From assembly GCA_964475945.1 (NCBI GenBank), contig CAYYYF010000002.1, positions 124,001-188,000 of the forward strand: 64,000 nucleotides of DNA, in the 5' to 3' direction. The notes below the pieces were generated by a model. That model did no database searches and was not told where the DNA came from. It saw only the letters and a list, made by a program, of their open reading frames with translations. Position 1 is the stretch's first letter. Every line of letters begins with the position of its first letter. Both the position numbers and the translations under genes were made by a program. Positions 27,275-35,584 of this stretch are shown here, in pieces. Source of the stretch: JBBIQH01 sp964475945. GTDB lineage: Archaea > Thermoproteota > Nitrososphaeria > Nitrososphaerales > Nitrosocaldaceae.

Positions 27275-28417
27275 TTAGAACCAGTGCCTTAACCAATACT
27301 TCTCAAATAATACCTTCTGCATATGCCATATTCTACTTGGTCTATGGAACTCTATCTCAGGCTTTGGGTTGAAGAACCTTGCCCTTATGAATGCTGCCTC
27401 ACCATCAGCAACCTCTATGAAGCATGCACCAGAGCCATCGTATTCTCTCATCTTACCCCTCTTCTTTATCTTATATGCTATGTTATTTGCTACAACCTCC
27501 GCTTGCTTATGTGCAAATACGCCAGCCTTGGGCAAGTATTGAGTATAACTACCCTCAGGTAGTGTTACTGCTGCTACATCACCTATAGCATAAACATCCT
27601 CATACCTTGTCTCCATAGTTCTAGGGTTAACAGGTATGAACCCAGATTCATCAGTTAACTTTGCATCAACCACAACCTTTGGGGCAACATGTGGAGGTAC
27701 ACAGTAGAGCATATCATACTGCATAACCTCCCCATCAAATATAGCCTCATTACTCCTTATCTCCTTTATCACCATCTTTGGCTTGAACTCTATACCCCTC
27801 TGCTGTAGCATACCAGCAAGCATGTTACCATACTCTGGTCCCGCAGCAGGTATAGGATAAGGCTCTGGTGTAAAGAATCTTATTCTAACCTTATCCCTCA
27901 TATTATGCCTTCTAAAGTAAGAGTCTAGGAGCAGAGCAGTCTCGTATGGTGCCACTGGGCACTTGAATGGTAGCCTTGCTATACCTACAAGTATATTCTG
28001 ACCATTGAATCCCTTTATTGCATCATTGAACCTTAATGCAGTATCCATACTATAATTATGGTATGCATATGAGAAGTCCTTAACTAGATCGTATGAGTAA
28101 TCTAGACCCAGTGCTATTATAAGGTAATCATACTGGAACTCGTTGTACTCTGTCTTAACCCTCTTGCTACTTGTATCTATGCTTACTACTGTATCATTAA
28201 TAACCTCTATGCCTTTAGACTTGAGCAGAGATAGATCCTTGCTTATCTGCTCAGGCCTCCTCTTACCTAATGAGAGCCATATGAATGATGGTGCAAACTC
28301 AAACCTGCCCTTCTTGTCTATCAGCGTAACATCAACCTCATCTCCAAGCTTATCCTTAAGCTCATTTGCTGCTACTAGCCCTCCTACTCCACCACCTAGA
28401 ATAAGCACTCTACTCAT
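27275..28417 (-). CDS. Sulfide:quinone oxidoreductase-like flavoprotein
   Basis: 380 residues of the two-dinucleotide-binding-domain family. FAD site ILGGGVGGLVAANEL (residues 6-20), ATG-like IIALGLDY, and VYAIGDVAAV near 285. A Cys at residue 153 in FKCPVAPYE matches the central SQR cysteine, but the other two SQR redox cysteines are not obvious, so it may instead be a type II NADH dehydrogenase or another SQR relative. Membrane-peripheral by family. Confidence 0.85.
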   Translation of the reverse strand: MSRVLILGGGVGGLVAANELKDKLGDEVDVTLIDKKGRFEFAPSFIWLSLGKRRPEQISKDLSLLKSKGIEVINDTVVSIDTSSKRVKTEYNEFQYDYLIIALGLDYSYDLVKDFSYAYHNYSMDTALRFNDAIKGFNGQNILVGIARLPFKCPVAPYETALLLDSYFRRHNMRDKVRIRFFTPEPYPIPAAGPEYGNMLAGMLQQRGIEFKPKMVIKEIRSNEAIFDGEVMQYDMLYCVPPHVAPKVVVDAKLTDESGFIPVNPRTMETRYEDVYAIGDVAAVTLPEGSYTQYLPKAGVFAHKQAEVVANNIAYKIKKRGKMREYDGSGACFIEVADGEAAFIRARFFNPKPEIEFHRPSRIWHMQKVLFEKYWLRHWF

Positions 28418-28474
28418 ATTGCCTTATCACTTGATTTATTATATAAGGCTGGTGTTTATTACCAACTTTAAGAA

Positions 28475-28906
28475 TCATACGTTATAGAATGGTGAAGGGA
28501 CAGGGTTAAAGATAGGCGTGTTAGGTGATGCAATGCTTATTATAAAGGATATAACCCATACAAACAATACAAATAGTATTGCTGAGAGCACTGTTATACC
28601 TAAGGCTCTTAACCAACCAGTCTTGAAGATATACTTGTATACCCATAACCATGCTAATGGTGCAACAAAAAGCGCTAATATTATAGATAATACGCCTACA
28701 TGCTCCATTATAAGTAATGAGCCTATAACCACTGCTATGTATATCAAGGGTGCAGTAAGTGTTGCAAGCATTGAGGTTGTGAACCTTACCCTACCCATGG
28801 TAAGGATTCTAGCAGAGATGTATACAGGTATGGATAGGATAACCCAAGCACCTATTGTAACTGCTATTAACGATAGTATAATAAGTCCTAAGCCTGTATC
28901 CATCAA
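28475..28906 (-). CDS. Four-helix membrane protein, unknown function
   Basis: 143 residues with helices at about 5-30, 43-65, 70-90 and 98-125, and a Pro-rich hydrophilic C-terminus. I do not recognise a family. It lies 57 bp upstream of the SQR-like gene in the same direction. Confidence 0.7.
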   Translation of the reverse strand: MMDTGLGLIILSLIAVTIGAWVILSIPVYISARILTMGRVRFTTSMLATLTAPLIYIAVVIGSLLIMEHVGVLSIILALFVAPLAWLWVYKYIFKTGWLRALGITVLSAILFVLFVWVISFIISIASPNTPIFNPVPSPFYNV

Positions 28907-28965
28907 ATATAAGTAATCAAGGAAGCAGATAAATGCTTGTATGTTAAATCCTTGTTATAATTAAA

Positions 28966-30219
28966 TTAAAGCCTTAGACCACTAACATTCTTATCCTCAA
29001 AGCTGAGTGCCTCAAAGTTCAAACCAAGCCTCTTAGCATACCTATATGCCTCAAGTATCTCCTCCCTACTTGGATACCTTGCAATATCCTTATAGTATGG
29101 ATCGTACTTTGGTGAGTATGGGTCACATAGGTTATCTGGATAGTACTGATCCATTATATTCACAGGTACATCAGGTGTATTCTCTGCTATCCAATCAAGC
29201 ACAGGTTTTGTGCAGCACTCAACATGATTGGGCATTATAAGATGCCTTATAACCATATCCTCCCCTTGCTCATAAACCCTCTTAATATTATCTGTTACAG
29301 TCTCCCAGTACCATGGAGTCCTTGCCAGGGTTAGTGCGCACTTGTTATTACCAAACTTAAGATCTGGTAACCAAACATCAATAAGTAGAAGGAGTATCCT
29401 TAATGCTTCCTTGCTCATGAAGAAGTTGGAGTTCCATAGCTGTGGTGCATTAAACTCACTCTCATAGGTAGCATTGCTCAAGTCTACACTCAATCTACCT
29501 TTATCTGCCTTTATGAATTGCATGCTCCTGCTGTTATGTTTAATATTAAGAAGACTTATAGCCTCCACTATGGTATGGAGATGGATAGTAGGCTCTCCAC
29601 CTACCCAGTTTATGTTATGGCATCCTTCTACCCTTAACTGCCATGCGATGAATGCAAGGTCATCTGCACTTACAGGTAATCCGTTATACCTATCTGTGCT
29701 TATATCACCATTCTGGCAGAATGCGCAGCGCATGTTGCAACTTGTGAAGAATATTGTACCAGAGCCTTTAACCCCTCTGAATACTATCTCTTCCCCTTGG
29801 TGATGGAAGTAACTGCTAACCCTTGATACATTATCTAACTTGCATGCTCCATACTTTGTACCCTTACTCCTATCAACCCTACAGTTCCATCTGCAGAAGT
29901 TGCATTCCTTAAGCATGCGTTTGGTCAACTCTACACATAGATCTATCAATGATTGCCTTGGCTTTGCTAGATCTGAGAGTCTAATCTCTCTTCTTACTAT
30001 TCTATCCTTGACTTTGATGAACTCTCCACTTAAATCTTCAAGTAGAGCCCATAACTCCTCATTACTTAAAGTACCAAGGTTTATGATATCATCTACCCTT
30101 ATACGCTTGCATATAAGATACTTTGCTGGCATAGAGTTTGTTGATACAGCATAATACCACTGCAGTCTATCCTTTAATCTACCCCATATCCATAGATCCT
30201 CAAACCTTGCTCTAACCAT
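28966..30219 (-). CDS. Radical SAM protein, PflX-like (COG1313)
   Basis: 417 residues. The radical SAM cluster motif is CNMRCAFC (about 160-167). Before it is a second Cys set, CNFCRWNC...YGAC, typical of the PflX-like family where Cys-rich motifs precede the SAM domain. GGEPTIH follows as the SAM-binding GGE. The family resembles glycyl-radical enzyme activases, but no glycyl-radical enzyme lies nearby and the substrate is unknown. Confidence 0.85.
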   Translation of the reverse strand: MVRARFEDLWIWGRLKDRLQWYYAVSTNSMPAKYLICKRIRVDDIINLGTLSNEELWALLEDLSGEFIKVKDRIVRREIRLSDLAKPRQSLIDLCVELTKRMLKECNFCRWNCRVDRSKGTKYGACKLDNVSRVSSYFHHQGEEIVFRGVKGSGTIFFTSCNMRCAFCQNGDISTDRYNGLPVSADDLAFIAWQLRVEGCHNINWVGGEPTIHLHTIVEAISLLNIKHNSRSMQFIKADKGRLSVDLSNATYESEFNAPQLWNSNFFMSKEALRILLLLIDVWLPDLKFGNNKCALTLARTPWYWETVTDNIKRVYEQGEDMVIRHLIMPNHVECCTKPVLDWIAENTPDVPVNIMDQYYPDNLCDPYSPKYDPYYKDIARYPSREEILEAYRYAKRLGLNFEALSFEDKNVSGLRL

Positions 30220-30284
30220 ATGTATGATTTATCTTCCATCATTAATACACTTAACGCAAAGACACATTTTTAAACCCATTAACC

Positions 30285-30701
30285 ATGAGCTTACATGTGG
30301 ATATATTACTCAAGGATATAATGGTGAAGAAGGTAATAACCATAGAGCCAGATAAGACAGCCATGGATGCAGCAAAGCTCATGGCAGATAATAATATAAG
30401 TAGCGTATTGGTTATGGATGGAAACAAGATAGTTGGTATAGTGACTGAGAGGGACCTTGTAAGGAAGGTATGTGCAAAGGATATACCTAGCAGCAAGGTT
30501 AGCATACTCAGTGTTATGAGCTCACCTGTTATAACTGCAGAGTCAGATCTACCTATAGAGGCTGCAGTACAGAGGATGTTCAATAACAAGATAAGGAGGT
30601 TGCCTGTAGTTGAGGATGGTAGACTTGTAGGTATAGTTACAATATCAGATATAGCAAAGCATATGCGTACAAAGTGGCTTATAGAGAGGATATTTGAGTA
30701 G
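30285..30701 (+). CDS. Two-CBS-domain protein
   Basis: 138 residues containing only a tandem CBS pair: VITIEPDKTAMDAAKLMADNNISS with GIVTERDL, then VITAESDLPIEAAVQRMF with GIVTISDIAKHM. Such stand-alone pairs bind adenine nucleotides and regulate partners. Neighbours give no partner. Confidence 0.92.
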   Translation: MSLHVDILLKDIMVKKVITIEPDKTAMDAAKLMADNNISSVLVMDGNKIVGIVTERDLVRKVCAKDIPSSKVSILSVMSSPVITAESDLPIEAAVQRMFNNKIRRLPVVEDGRLVGIVTISDIAKHMRTKWLIERIFE

Positions 30702-30787
30702 TCTAGTAAGGATAGTAGTATGAGGGCATTTATCTACACTATATAATCCTTAGAATGATTTAAAAAGAAGATCCTTCTACCTCATGT

Positions 30788-30946
30788 ATGGCAAGTAATA
30801 AGACCAAGGGAAGGAAGAATAGGCTTATGAAGAAGACCAAGCAGAACTCTGCAGTCCCGCTCTGGGTTATACTGAAGACAAATAGGAAGATTAGGAGGAA
30901 TCCAAAGCAGCGTAACTGGAGGAGGAGTAGTGTGGATGTTGGATAA
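30788..30946 (+). CDS. rpl39e: Ribosomal protein L39e
   Basis: A 52-residue basic protein of the large subunit exit tunnel. It starts MASNKTKGRKNRLMKKTKQN and contains the conserved VPLWVILKTNRKIRRNPKQR-type core and RNWRR tail. L31e follows 31 bp later, the usual archaeal order. The ATG is at 30788. Confidence 0.95.
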   Translation: MASNKTKGRKNRLMKKTKQNSAVPLWVILKTNRKIRRNPKQRNWRRSSVDVG

Positions 30947-30977
30947 GTATTAATAATTTGGTAGAGGATAGAGGGGT

Positions 30978-31268
30978 ATGAGCAAGGAAGAAGGTGTAGA
31001 GGAGAGAGTATATACAATAAACCTTGGTAGAGTTATTCTAGCCCCAGATAATAGAAGGGCAAAGAGGGCAATAAACATGATAAGAGAATTTGCTGTTAGG
31101 CATATGAAGAGTGAGGAGGTTAATATAGATGAGGAGTTGAATAAGATGATATGGAGTAGGGGTATGAGCCCTCCAAGGAGGATCAGGGTTATAATGAGCA
31201 AGGATGCATCTGGCGTAGTTACCGTAAAACCATATACAGAGAAGGCTGAGGATAAGAAGACAGAATAA
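30978..31268 (+). CDS. rpl31e: Ribosomal protein L31e
   Basis: 96 residues with the L31e pattern ERVYTINLGRVILAPDNRRAK and RHMKSEEVNIDEELN, then WSRGMSPPRRIRV. It surrounds the tunnel exit. The eIF6 gene that often follows in euryarchaea is absent. Confidence 0.95.
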   Translation: MSKEEGVEERVYTINLGRVILAPDNRRAKRAINMIREFAVRHMKSEEVNIDEELNKMIWSRGMSPPRRIRVIMSKDASGVVTVKPYTEKAEDKKTE

Positions 31269-31305
31269 TAAATAAATGAAAATAAGTTATTAAGCGTATA
31301 TCTGG

Positions 31306-31482
31306 CTAATGTATATCAAGTATATCTGCCTTAGGTGCTGAGAAGTTAATCCTTCTATGTGTGCCATCACAGTAAGGTTTATTGCTACTCCCTCCACATC
31401 TGCATAGTGCAGAATGCGTCTTTCCATCAACCTCTACTATATAAGGGCCATTCGCAAGTGCGTAAACCTTTACCTTTGCCAT
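31306..31482 (-). CDS. CDGSH iron-sulfur domain protein
   Basis: A 58-residue protein read from ATG 31482. The [2Fe-2S] signature C-R-C-G-G-S-S-N-K-P-Y-C-D-G-T-H gives three Cys and one His in the expected spacing. Single-CDGSH proteins carry redox-active clusters; the partner here is unknown. It is convergent with L31e. Confidence 0.9.
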   Translation of the reverse strand: MAKVKVYALANGPYIVEVDGKTHSALCRCGGSSNKPYCDGTHRRINFSAPKADILDIH

Positions 31483-31542
31483 ATTGCATTAAAGCAATTA
31501 ACTTATTTAAATCTATCCTTGAATAGCTTGAAATAATATTAA

Positions 31543-31962
31543 TCATTCTACTATTTTATCACTATTCTTTATTAACATATCCTCACATGCCTTGCATACC
31601 TCTTTATCTATATTATCCTCTATAGTATGATGAATATCACATATTATCATGCTCTCTCTTATGTAATTTATCAAGCCTATATACTTTGCCATGGTAGATG
31701 GCAAAAATGCCTTGCTGCTAGCCAACTCTCTACTTATCTCATCTATCCTCTTTGCTATAGGAGGTAGAGTGGTAAGTTTTTTAACAAGCTCAGCATCTCC
31801 TCTTGTGCCTCTTATGTAATTGCTTACTGCTGCTTGGGTTATACCCAATAACTTTGCAACATCCTCCTCCTTCATGTTATAATCATTAACCAGCCTCCTT
31901 GATATTATAGCCCTTATTGCTGGTATGAGTGTCTTTGACTCTATCTCTGAGGGGAGTAGCAT
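31543..31962 (-). CDS. HTH transcriptional regulator with Cys/His tail
   Basis: 139 residues. The N-terminal helix-turn-helix is in EEDVAKLLGITQAAVSNYIRG (read about 36-57). The C-terminus has CDIHH...CKAC, a possible metal or redox sensor. Similar archaeal XRE-type regulators (COG2522) pair an HTH with a small C-terminal domain. It diverges from the asparagine synthase-like gene 44 bp away and may control it. Confidence 0.82.
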   Translation of the reverse strand: MLLPSEIESKTLIPAIRAIISRRLVNDYNMKEEDVAKLLGITQAAVSNYIRGTRGDAELVKKLTTLPPIAKRIDEISRELASSKAFLPSTMAKYIGLINYIRESMIICDIHHTIEDNIDKEVCKACEDMLIKNSDKIVE

Positions 31963-32006
31963 ATACTAACTTCTAACTTAATTTATATAAATATTGCTAG
32001 TAGATT

Positions 32007-32972
32007 ATGAGTATGAGTATATGCAGTGCATTGCTTGAACTACTTAGCATAAGCATAAAGGAGTGTATTGAGCAAGGCTCCGACTCAATCCTACTCTCTG
32101 GGGGTTTAGATAGCAGTATAATAGCAGCATTGAGCAGTAAAGATGAATTGGTAGCAGTATGCATTGGACATTCTAATGCAAAGGACCTTATATATGCAAG
32201 TATGGTTGCTGAGAGGTTTAAGATAAGATGCATATTAGAGCATGTAAGCATTAATGATATACTTGATGCTGTTCAAGATGTTATTAAGATAGTAAGGAGC
32301 TTTGATCCAATGGGGGTTAGGAACTCTGTAGTAGCATACCTTGCATTGAAGAGGCTAAGCAACAATGGATACAAGCATGCTATGACAGGTGATGGCTCAG
32401 ATGAGATATTTGCTGGCTATAGCTACATGCTAAGGATGAGTAATGAGGAGTTGAGTAATGAGCTTAAGAGGTTAGAGAGAATAATGCGCTTCTCAAGCAT
32501 AGATATAGCAAGGTATCTTGGCATGAAGGTATCCCTACCATACTTGGATGCTAGGGTAATAGAGTATGCTAAGAGCATGCCAATAGAGATGAAGGTTAAT
32601 GAGTACAATGGCAAGAGATATGGCAAGTATATGCTAAGGGTATGCTTTGAGCATATCTTAGGCAAGGATATAGCGTGGAGGGATAAGATGGCTATGGAGC
32701 AAGGGGCAGATACAAGTATCTTAAGGGATTACCTTACTAGAATGGATGATTCCTACTTCTTAAGCAAGAGGAGTTACTACATGAATAATGAGCATGTAAG
32801 CATAAGGGATAAGGAGCACCTCTACTACTATGAGATTTATAGGAGGTTCTATGACCCTCCATACTTGGGCGATGGTAGGTATAGATGCCCTTCATGCTAT
32901 ACATGCATAGACCCTCATGCTAGATTCTGTAGGGTATGTGGAGCATATCCTATAAAGCCTATTAAGGTATAG
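32007..32972 (+). CDS. Asparagine synthase-like ATP pyrophosphatase without glutaminase domain, plus zinc ribbon
   Basis: 321 residues. Contains only the synthetase half of AsnB: PP-loop SGGLDSS (31-37), MTGDGSDEIFAGY, and the DKMAMEQG segment. The N-terminal glutaminase domain with its Cys1 is missing, so ammonia use is expected. A C-terminal zinc ribbon is added (CPSC...CRVCG, about 290-316). Known members amidate aspartate; the added ribbon and missing domain leave open a different substrate, perhaps RNA or protein. Confidence 0.82.
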   Translation: MSMSICSALLELLSISIKECIEQGSDSILLSGGLDSSIIAALSSKDELVAVCIGHSNAKDLIYASMVAERFKIRCILEHVSINDILDAVQDVIKIVRSFDPMGVRNSVVAYLALKRLSNNGYKHAMTGDGSDEIFAGYSYMLRMSNEELSNELKRLERIMRFSSIDIARYLGMKVSLPYLDARVIEYAKSMPIEMKVNEYNGKRYGKYMLRVCFEHILGKDIAWRDKMAMEQGADTSILRDYLTRMDDSYFLSKRSYYMNNEHVSIRDKEHLYYYEIYRRFYDPPYLGDGRYRCPSCYTCIDPHARFCRVCGAYPIKPIKV

Positions 32973-32981
32973 TTAATGGAA

Positions 32982-33218
32982 GTGAGCTACCTCGCCATAA
33001 AGGGTGAGGCTTCTTGGTTCATTGACCTGTTAGAGTCTCCAAGCGTAATTGTATAGAAATCTACATGCTTCTAATGTAGACTCACATGTTTATACATGAC
33101 TTGTTAGGATATAGTCTATACTTGTAGTTTAGTATGAGGGTAATTACAGATTCATGAATTAAAGTTAGCAATTCATCCCATCCTGAAGGACAGGGTTTTC
33201 TTGCTATACATTTATAAT
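32982..33218 (+). mobile_element. 237-bp deletion derivative of the TnpB element (copy A)
   Basis: Identical over all 237 bp to copy B (41138-41374, reversed). It equals the two ends of the full TnpB element at 41903-43245 joined across an internal deletion. The left side keeps the presumed guide-RNA 3' hairpin; the right side keeps the first ~30 tnpB codons (with a frameshift) and the other element end. The junction lies at a GTAA present at both deletion sites (41968 and 43066). It sits just upstream of icd. Confidence 0.88.
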
Positions 33219-33221
33219 AAA
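33211..33221 (+). promoter_or_regulatory. TATA-like box of icd formed at the end of the mini-element
   Basis: TTTATAATAAA straddles the right end of copy A, about 16-26 bp before the ATG at 33237 and 37-47 bp before the ATG at 33258. The element may therefore supply the promoter. Confidence 0.4.
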
Positions 33222-33257
33222 AAGAATAAATTACTCATGCATGGAATGCATTGTAGC

Positions 33258-34283
33258 ATGGCAATAAGTAAGAAGGCTGCTATAATAAGGGGAGATGGTG
33301 TTGGTCCAGAGCTTGTTGATTCTATGCTTATGGTACTCAAGGCATGCAATACAAGTGTAGAGCTTATACCATGCGAGGCAGGGGCTGAGTGGTGGGAGAG
33401 GCATGGAGGAGACTCTTACATACCTGAGAGCACATGGAAGATACTCAAGGAGAGTGATGCATGCTTTAAAGGTCCAACTACAACCATACCATCACCAAAA
33501 GCACCAAGGAGCGTTGCAGTAACATTAAGGCAGACATTTGACCTTTATGCAAACATAAGGCCTATAAAGACTCTTGCAAGATCAGCAAGACAATTAGATT
33601 TTATATGTGTTAGGGAGGCTACTGAGGGGCTATACTCTGGCATAGAGTTCAAGGTAGGTGATGATGCTGCAATAGCTGTAAGGAAGATAACAAGGAAAAA
33701 GTGCGGGAGCATAGCAAGGAAGGCAGCAGAGATAGCATTGGAGAAGGGCTATAGCAAGGTTATAGCAATAACGAAGAGGAACATACTCAAAGAGACCGAT
33801 GGTATATTCATGGATGCTGTAACCTTAACATGCTCAAGTAAAGGATTGCAGGTTGAGGAGTATTATATAGATAACATGTGCCAGCAGTTGGTTAAGAACC
33901 CTGAGAGGTTCAACTCATGCATACTATTAAGCACTAACCTATTCATGGATATAGTATCAGAGACTGCTAGTGCTCATCTAGGCTCTATAGGTAATGTATA
34001 CTCTGCAAATCTAGGGGATAACTATGCAATGTTTGAGCCAGCACATGGTTCTGCACCAAAGTATAAGGGCTTGAACAAGATGAACCCTACTGCTACAATA
34101 CTCTCTGGTGCATGGATGCTTGAGTACCTTGGAGAGAAGGAGATAGCAAAGGCAATATTTGATGCTACAAAGGATGTTATAGATGAGGGCAAGTATGTAA
34201 CATATGATCTAGGGGGTAATGCAACTACAAGGGAGATGGCAGAGGAGATAGCGGCAAGAGCAGTAAGGATGCTAGGAAGATAA
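33258..34283 (+). CDS. icd: Isocitrate dehydrogenase, NADP-type
   Basis: 341 residues of the isocitrate/isopropylmalate family. The substrate loop RSVAVTLRQ keeps the Ser of isocitrate enzymes rather than the Arg-Pro-Glu pattern of isopropylmalate enzymes. NADP specificity is suggested by the K-Y pair in HGSAPKYKG. Oxidises isocitrate to 2-oxoglutarate. I prefer ATG 33258 (MAISKKAAIIRGDG); ATGs at 33237 and 33246 are in frame and fit the upstream TATA better. Confidence 0.9.
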   Translation: MAISKKAAIIRGDGVGPELVDSMLMVLKACNTSVELIPCEAGAEWWERHGGDSYIPESTWKILKESDACFKGPTTTIPSPKAPRSVAVTLRQTFDLYANIRPIKTLARSARQLDFICVREATEGLYSGIEFKVGDDAAIAVRKITRKKCGSIARKAAEIALEKGYSKVIAITKRNILKETDGIFMDAVTLTCSSKGLQVEEYYIDNMCQQLVKNPERFNSCILLSTNLFMDIVSETASAHLGSIGNVYSANLGDNYAMFEPAHGSAPKYKGLNKMNPTATILSGAWMLEYLGEKEIAKAIFDATKDVIDEGKYVTYDLGGNATTREMAEEIAARAVRMLGR

Positions 34284-34293
34284 ATCATGCTTT

Positions 34294-34393
34294 AGCTATA
34301 CATTTTTGTATAGCTCAGCTACCCAAATCTGTATAGCTTTATTTATAAAGCTACCCATTTTTGTATAGCTTAGCTATACAGATCTGTATAGCT
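34294..34393. repeat. Array of four 22-nt palindromic units
   Basis: Units lie at 34294-34315, 34317-34338, 34349-34370 and 34372-34393, each starting AGCTA and ending TAGCT. The last unit is a perfect 22-nt palindrome; the first has 8-bp perfect arms. Units 1-2 and 3-4 are separated by 1 nt; the pairs are separated by 10 nt, and that junction itself forms AGCTTTAT/ATAAAGCT. The array sits between icd and the TGS protein gene. Confidence 0.9.
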
Positions 34394-34501
34394 AGTTATA
34401 AACTTTATGTATCAAATTTTTCTGCAGTATTAAACTAACATATGCCAGCCTTTAATTAAATTAAATTAAATTAAATATATACTTAAGGACTTAAGGATCT
34501 T

Positions 34502-35584
34502 ATGGTTACCAACCTTACCCAAGAGGCAAAGGCTAAATGGGCTGAGGCTATAGCAGCAAAGGATCCAGAGGTTAAGCTTAGACTACTAAGGGAGTTCTAC
34601 TCGTTGATGCCTAAGCACAAGGCAACTGAGAGGCTTGAGATGAGCATAAAGAGGCAGATAGCAGCGCTAGAGGAGGAGGTAGAGGAGAGGAGGAGTAAAG
34701 ATAGGAGAAAGGGTAGTGCAAGGAATGAGTGGAGTTTAAAGAAGGAAGGGATGCTACAGTTGGCTGTTGTAGGTAGCATAGAGCAGTCTATAAGGGTATT
34801 TGAGATTCTAACAGGTAACTCTACAAGTATGTATGAGATGCTATTAAGGCCAAAGGTTGGTGCATTTAATGCCTTGAATATAAGCATACAGTTAGTCCTT
34901 ACTCCAATGGATAGCATAATGGGTGATGATAGGCTTGATAGATCTGCTAGCATAGCAAGGAATGCTGATGCTATAATGGTTATAGTTGAATCATTGAATT
35001 ATCTGTATAATGTATGCAAGTGGTTTGAGGCAAGGAATGTAAACATACTATCCAATGCAAGTGTTGAGATAGAGTATACACCACATGGAGGGTTAAGGAT
35101 AGTAGGCAGATCAGATAAGGTTACAGATACTGAGGTATTTGAGTTGGTTAAAGGCTATGGTATAAAGAATGCTGTTATCAAGGTTTATAGCAATGCTACA
35201 TTGGATGATGTAGAGGATGCAATCTTTGGTAGGGTAAGCAAGAAGGCTGTATTTGTTGATCTCTACAGAAGCAACTCTAGTATTATATGCAATAATATTA
35301 GCATAGAGGTTATACCATTGAGTAGTGATAAGGAAATGTTCATGCTTGATCTATTAAGGAGCCTAGGGCTTATACGGGTATTCACCAAGAAGGTAGGTGC
35401 AGATGCTGTAGATGAGCCTATACTAATGCATAGTAACTCAAGGGTTATAGATCTAGCAGAGAGGATACATAAGGATATAGCAAGGAACCTAAAGTTTGCT
35501 AGGGTATGGAGGAATGGCGCACAGATCAAGGTTGGTAAGGAGTTCATCCTTAAGGATCTTGATGTTGTTGAGCTACATGCATGA
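34502..35584 (+). CDS. TGS-domain protein with degenerate DRG/OBG-type GTPase domain
   Basis: 360 residues. The N-terminal helix pair (MPKHKATERLEMSIKRQIA) resembles the start of DRG GTPases, and the C-terminal TGS domain is recognisable in IHKDIARNLKFARVWRNG...LKDLDVVELH. Between them the G domain is remodelled: the P-loop position reads GSIEQSI (91-97) with no GKS, and the switch II region reads TPMDSIMGDD. GTP binding is therefore unlikely. The 3' end overlaps a convergent methyltransferase gene by 35 bp. Confidence 0.82.
   Translation: MVTNLTQEAKAKWAEAIAAKDPEVKLRLLREFYSLMPKHKATERLEMSIKRQIAALEEEVEERRSKDRRKGSARNEWSLKKEGMLQLAVVGSIEQSIRVFEILTGNSTSMYEMLLRPKVGAFNALNISIQLVLTPMDSIMGDDRLDRSASIARNADAIMVIVESLNYLYNVCKWFEARNVNILSNASVEIEYTPHGGLRIVGRSDKVTDTEVFELVKGYGIKNAVIKVYSNATLDDVEDAIFGRVSKKAVFVDLYRSNSSIICNNISIEVIPLSSDKEMFMLDLLRSLGLIRVFTKKVGADAVDEPILMHSNSRVIDLAERIHKDIARNLKFARVWRNGAQIKVGKEFILKDLDVVELHA

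Noticed and set aside
32982..33218. A promoter-only repeat or REP element unrelated to tnpB
   Set aside because: The ends and the first tnpB codons match the full element at 41903-43245, so it is a deletion derivative.
33201..33257. TTG start at 33201 for icd
   Set aside because: This extension would read through the mini-element end and adds non-conserved sequence. ATG 33237 or 33258 fits better.
34294..34393. A CRISPR array
   Set aside because: The repeated units are palindromic, touch or nearly touch, have no unique spacers of 30-40 nt, and no cas genes are present in the window.
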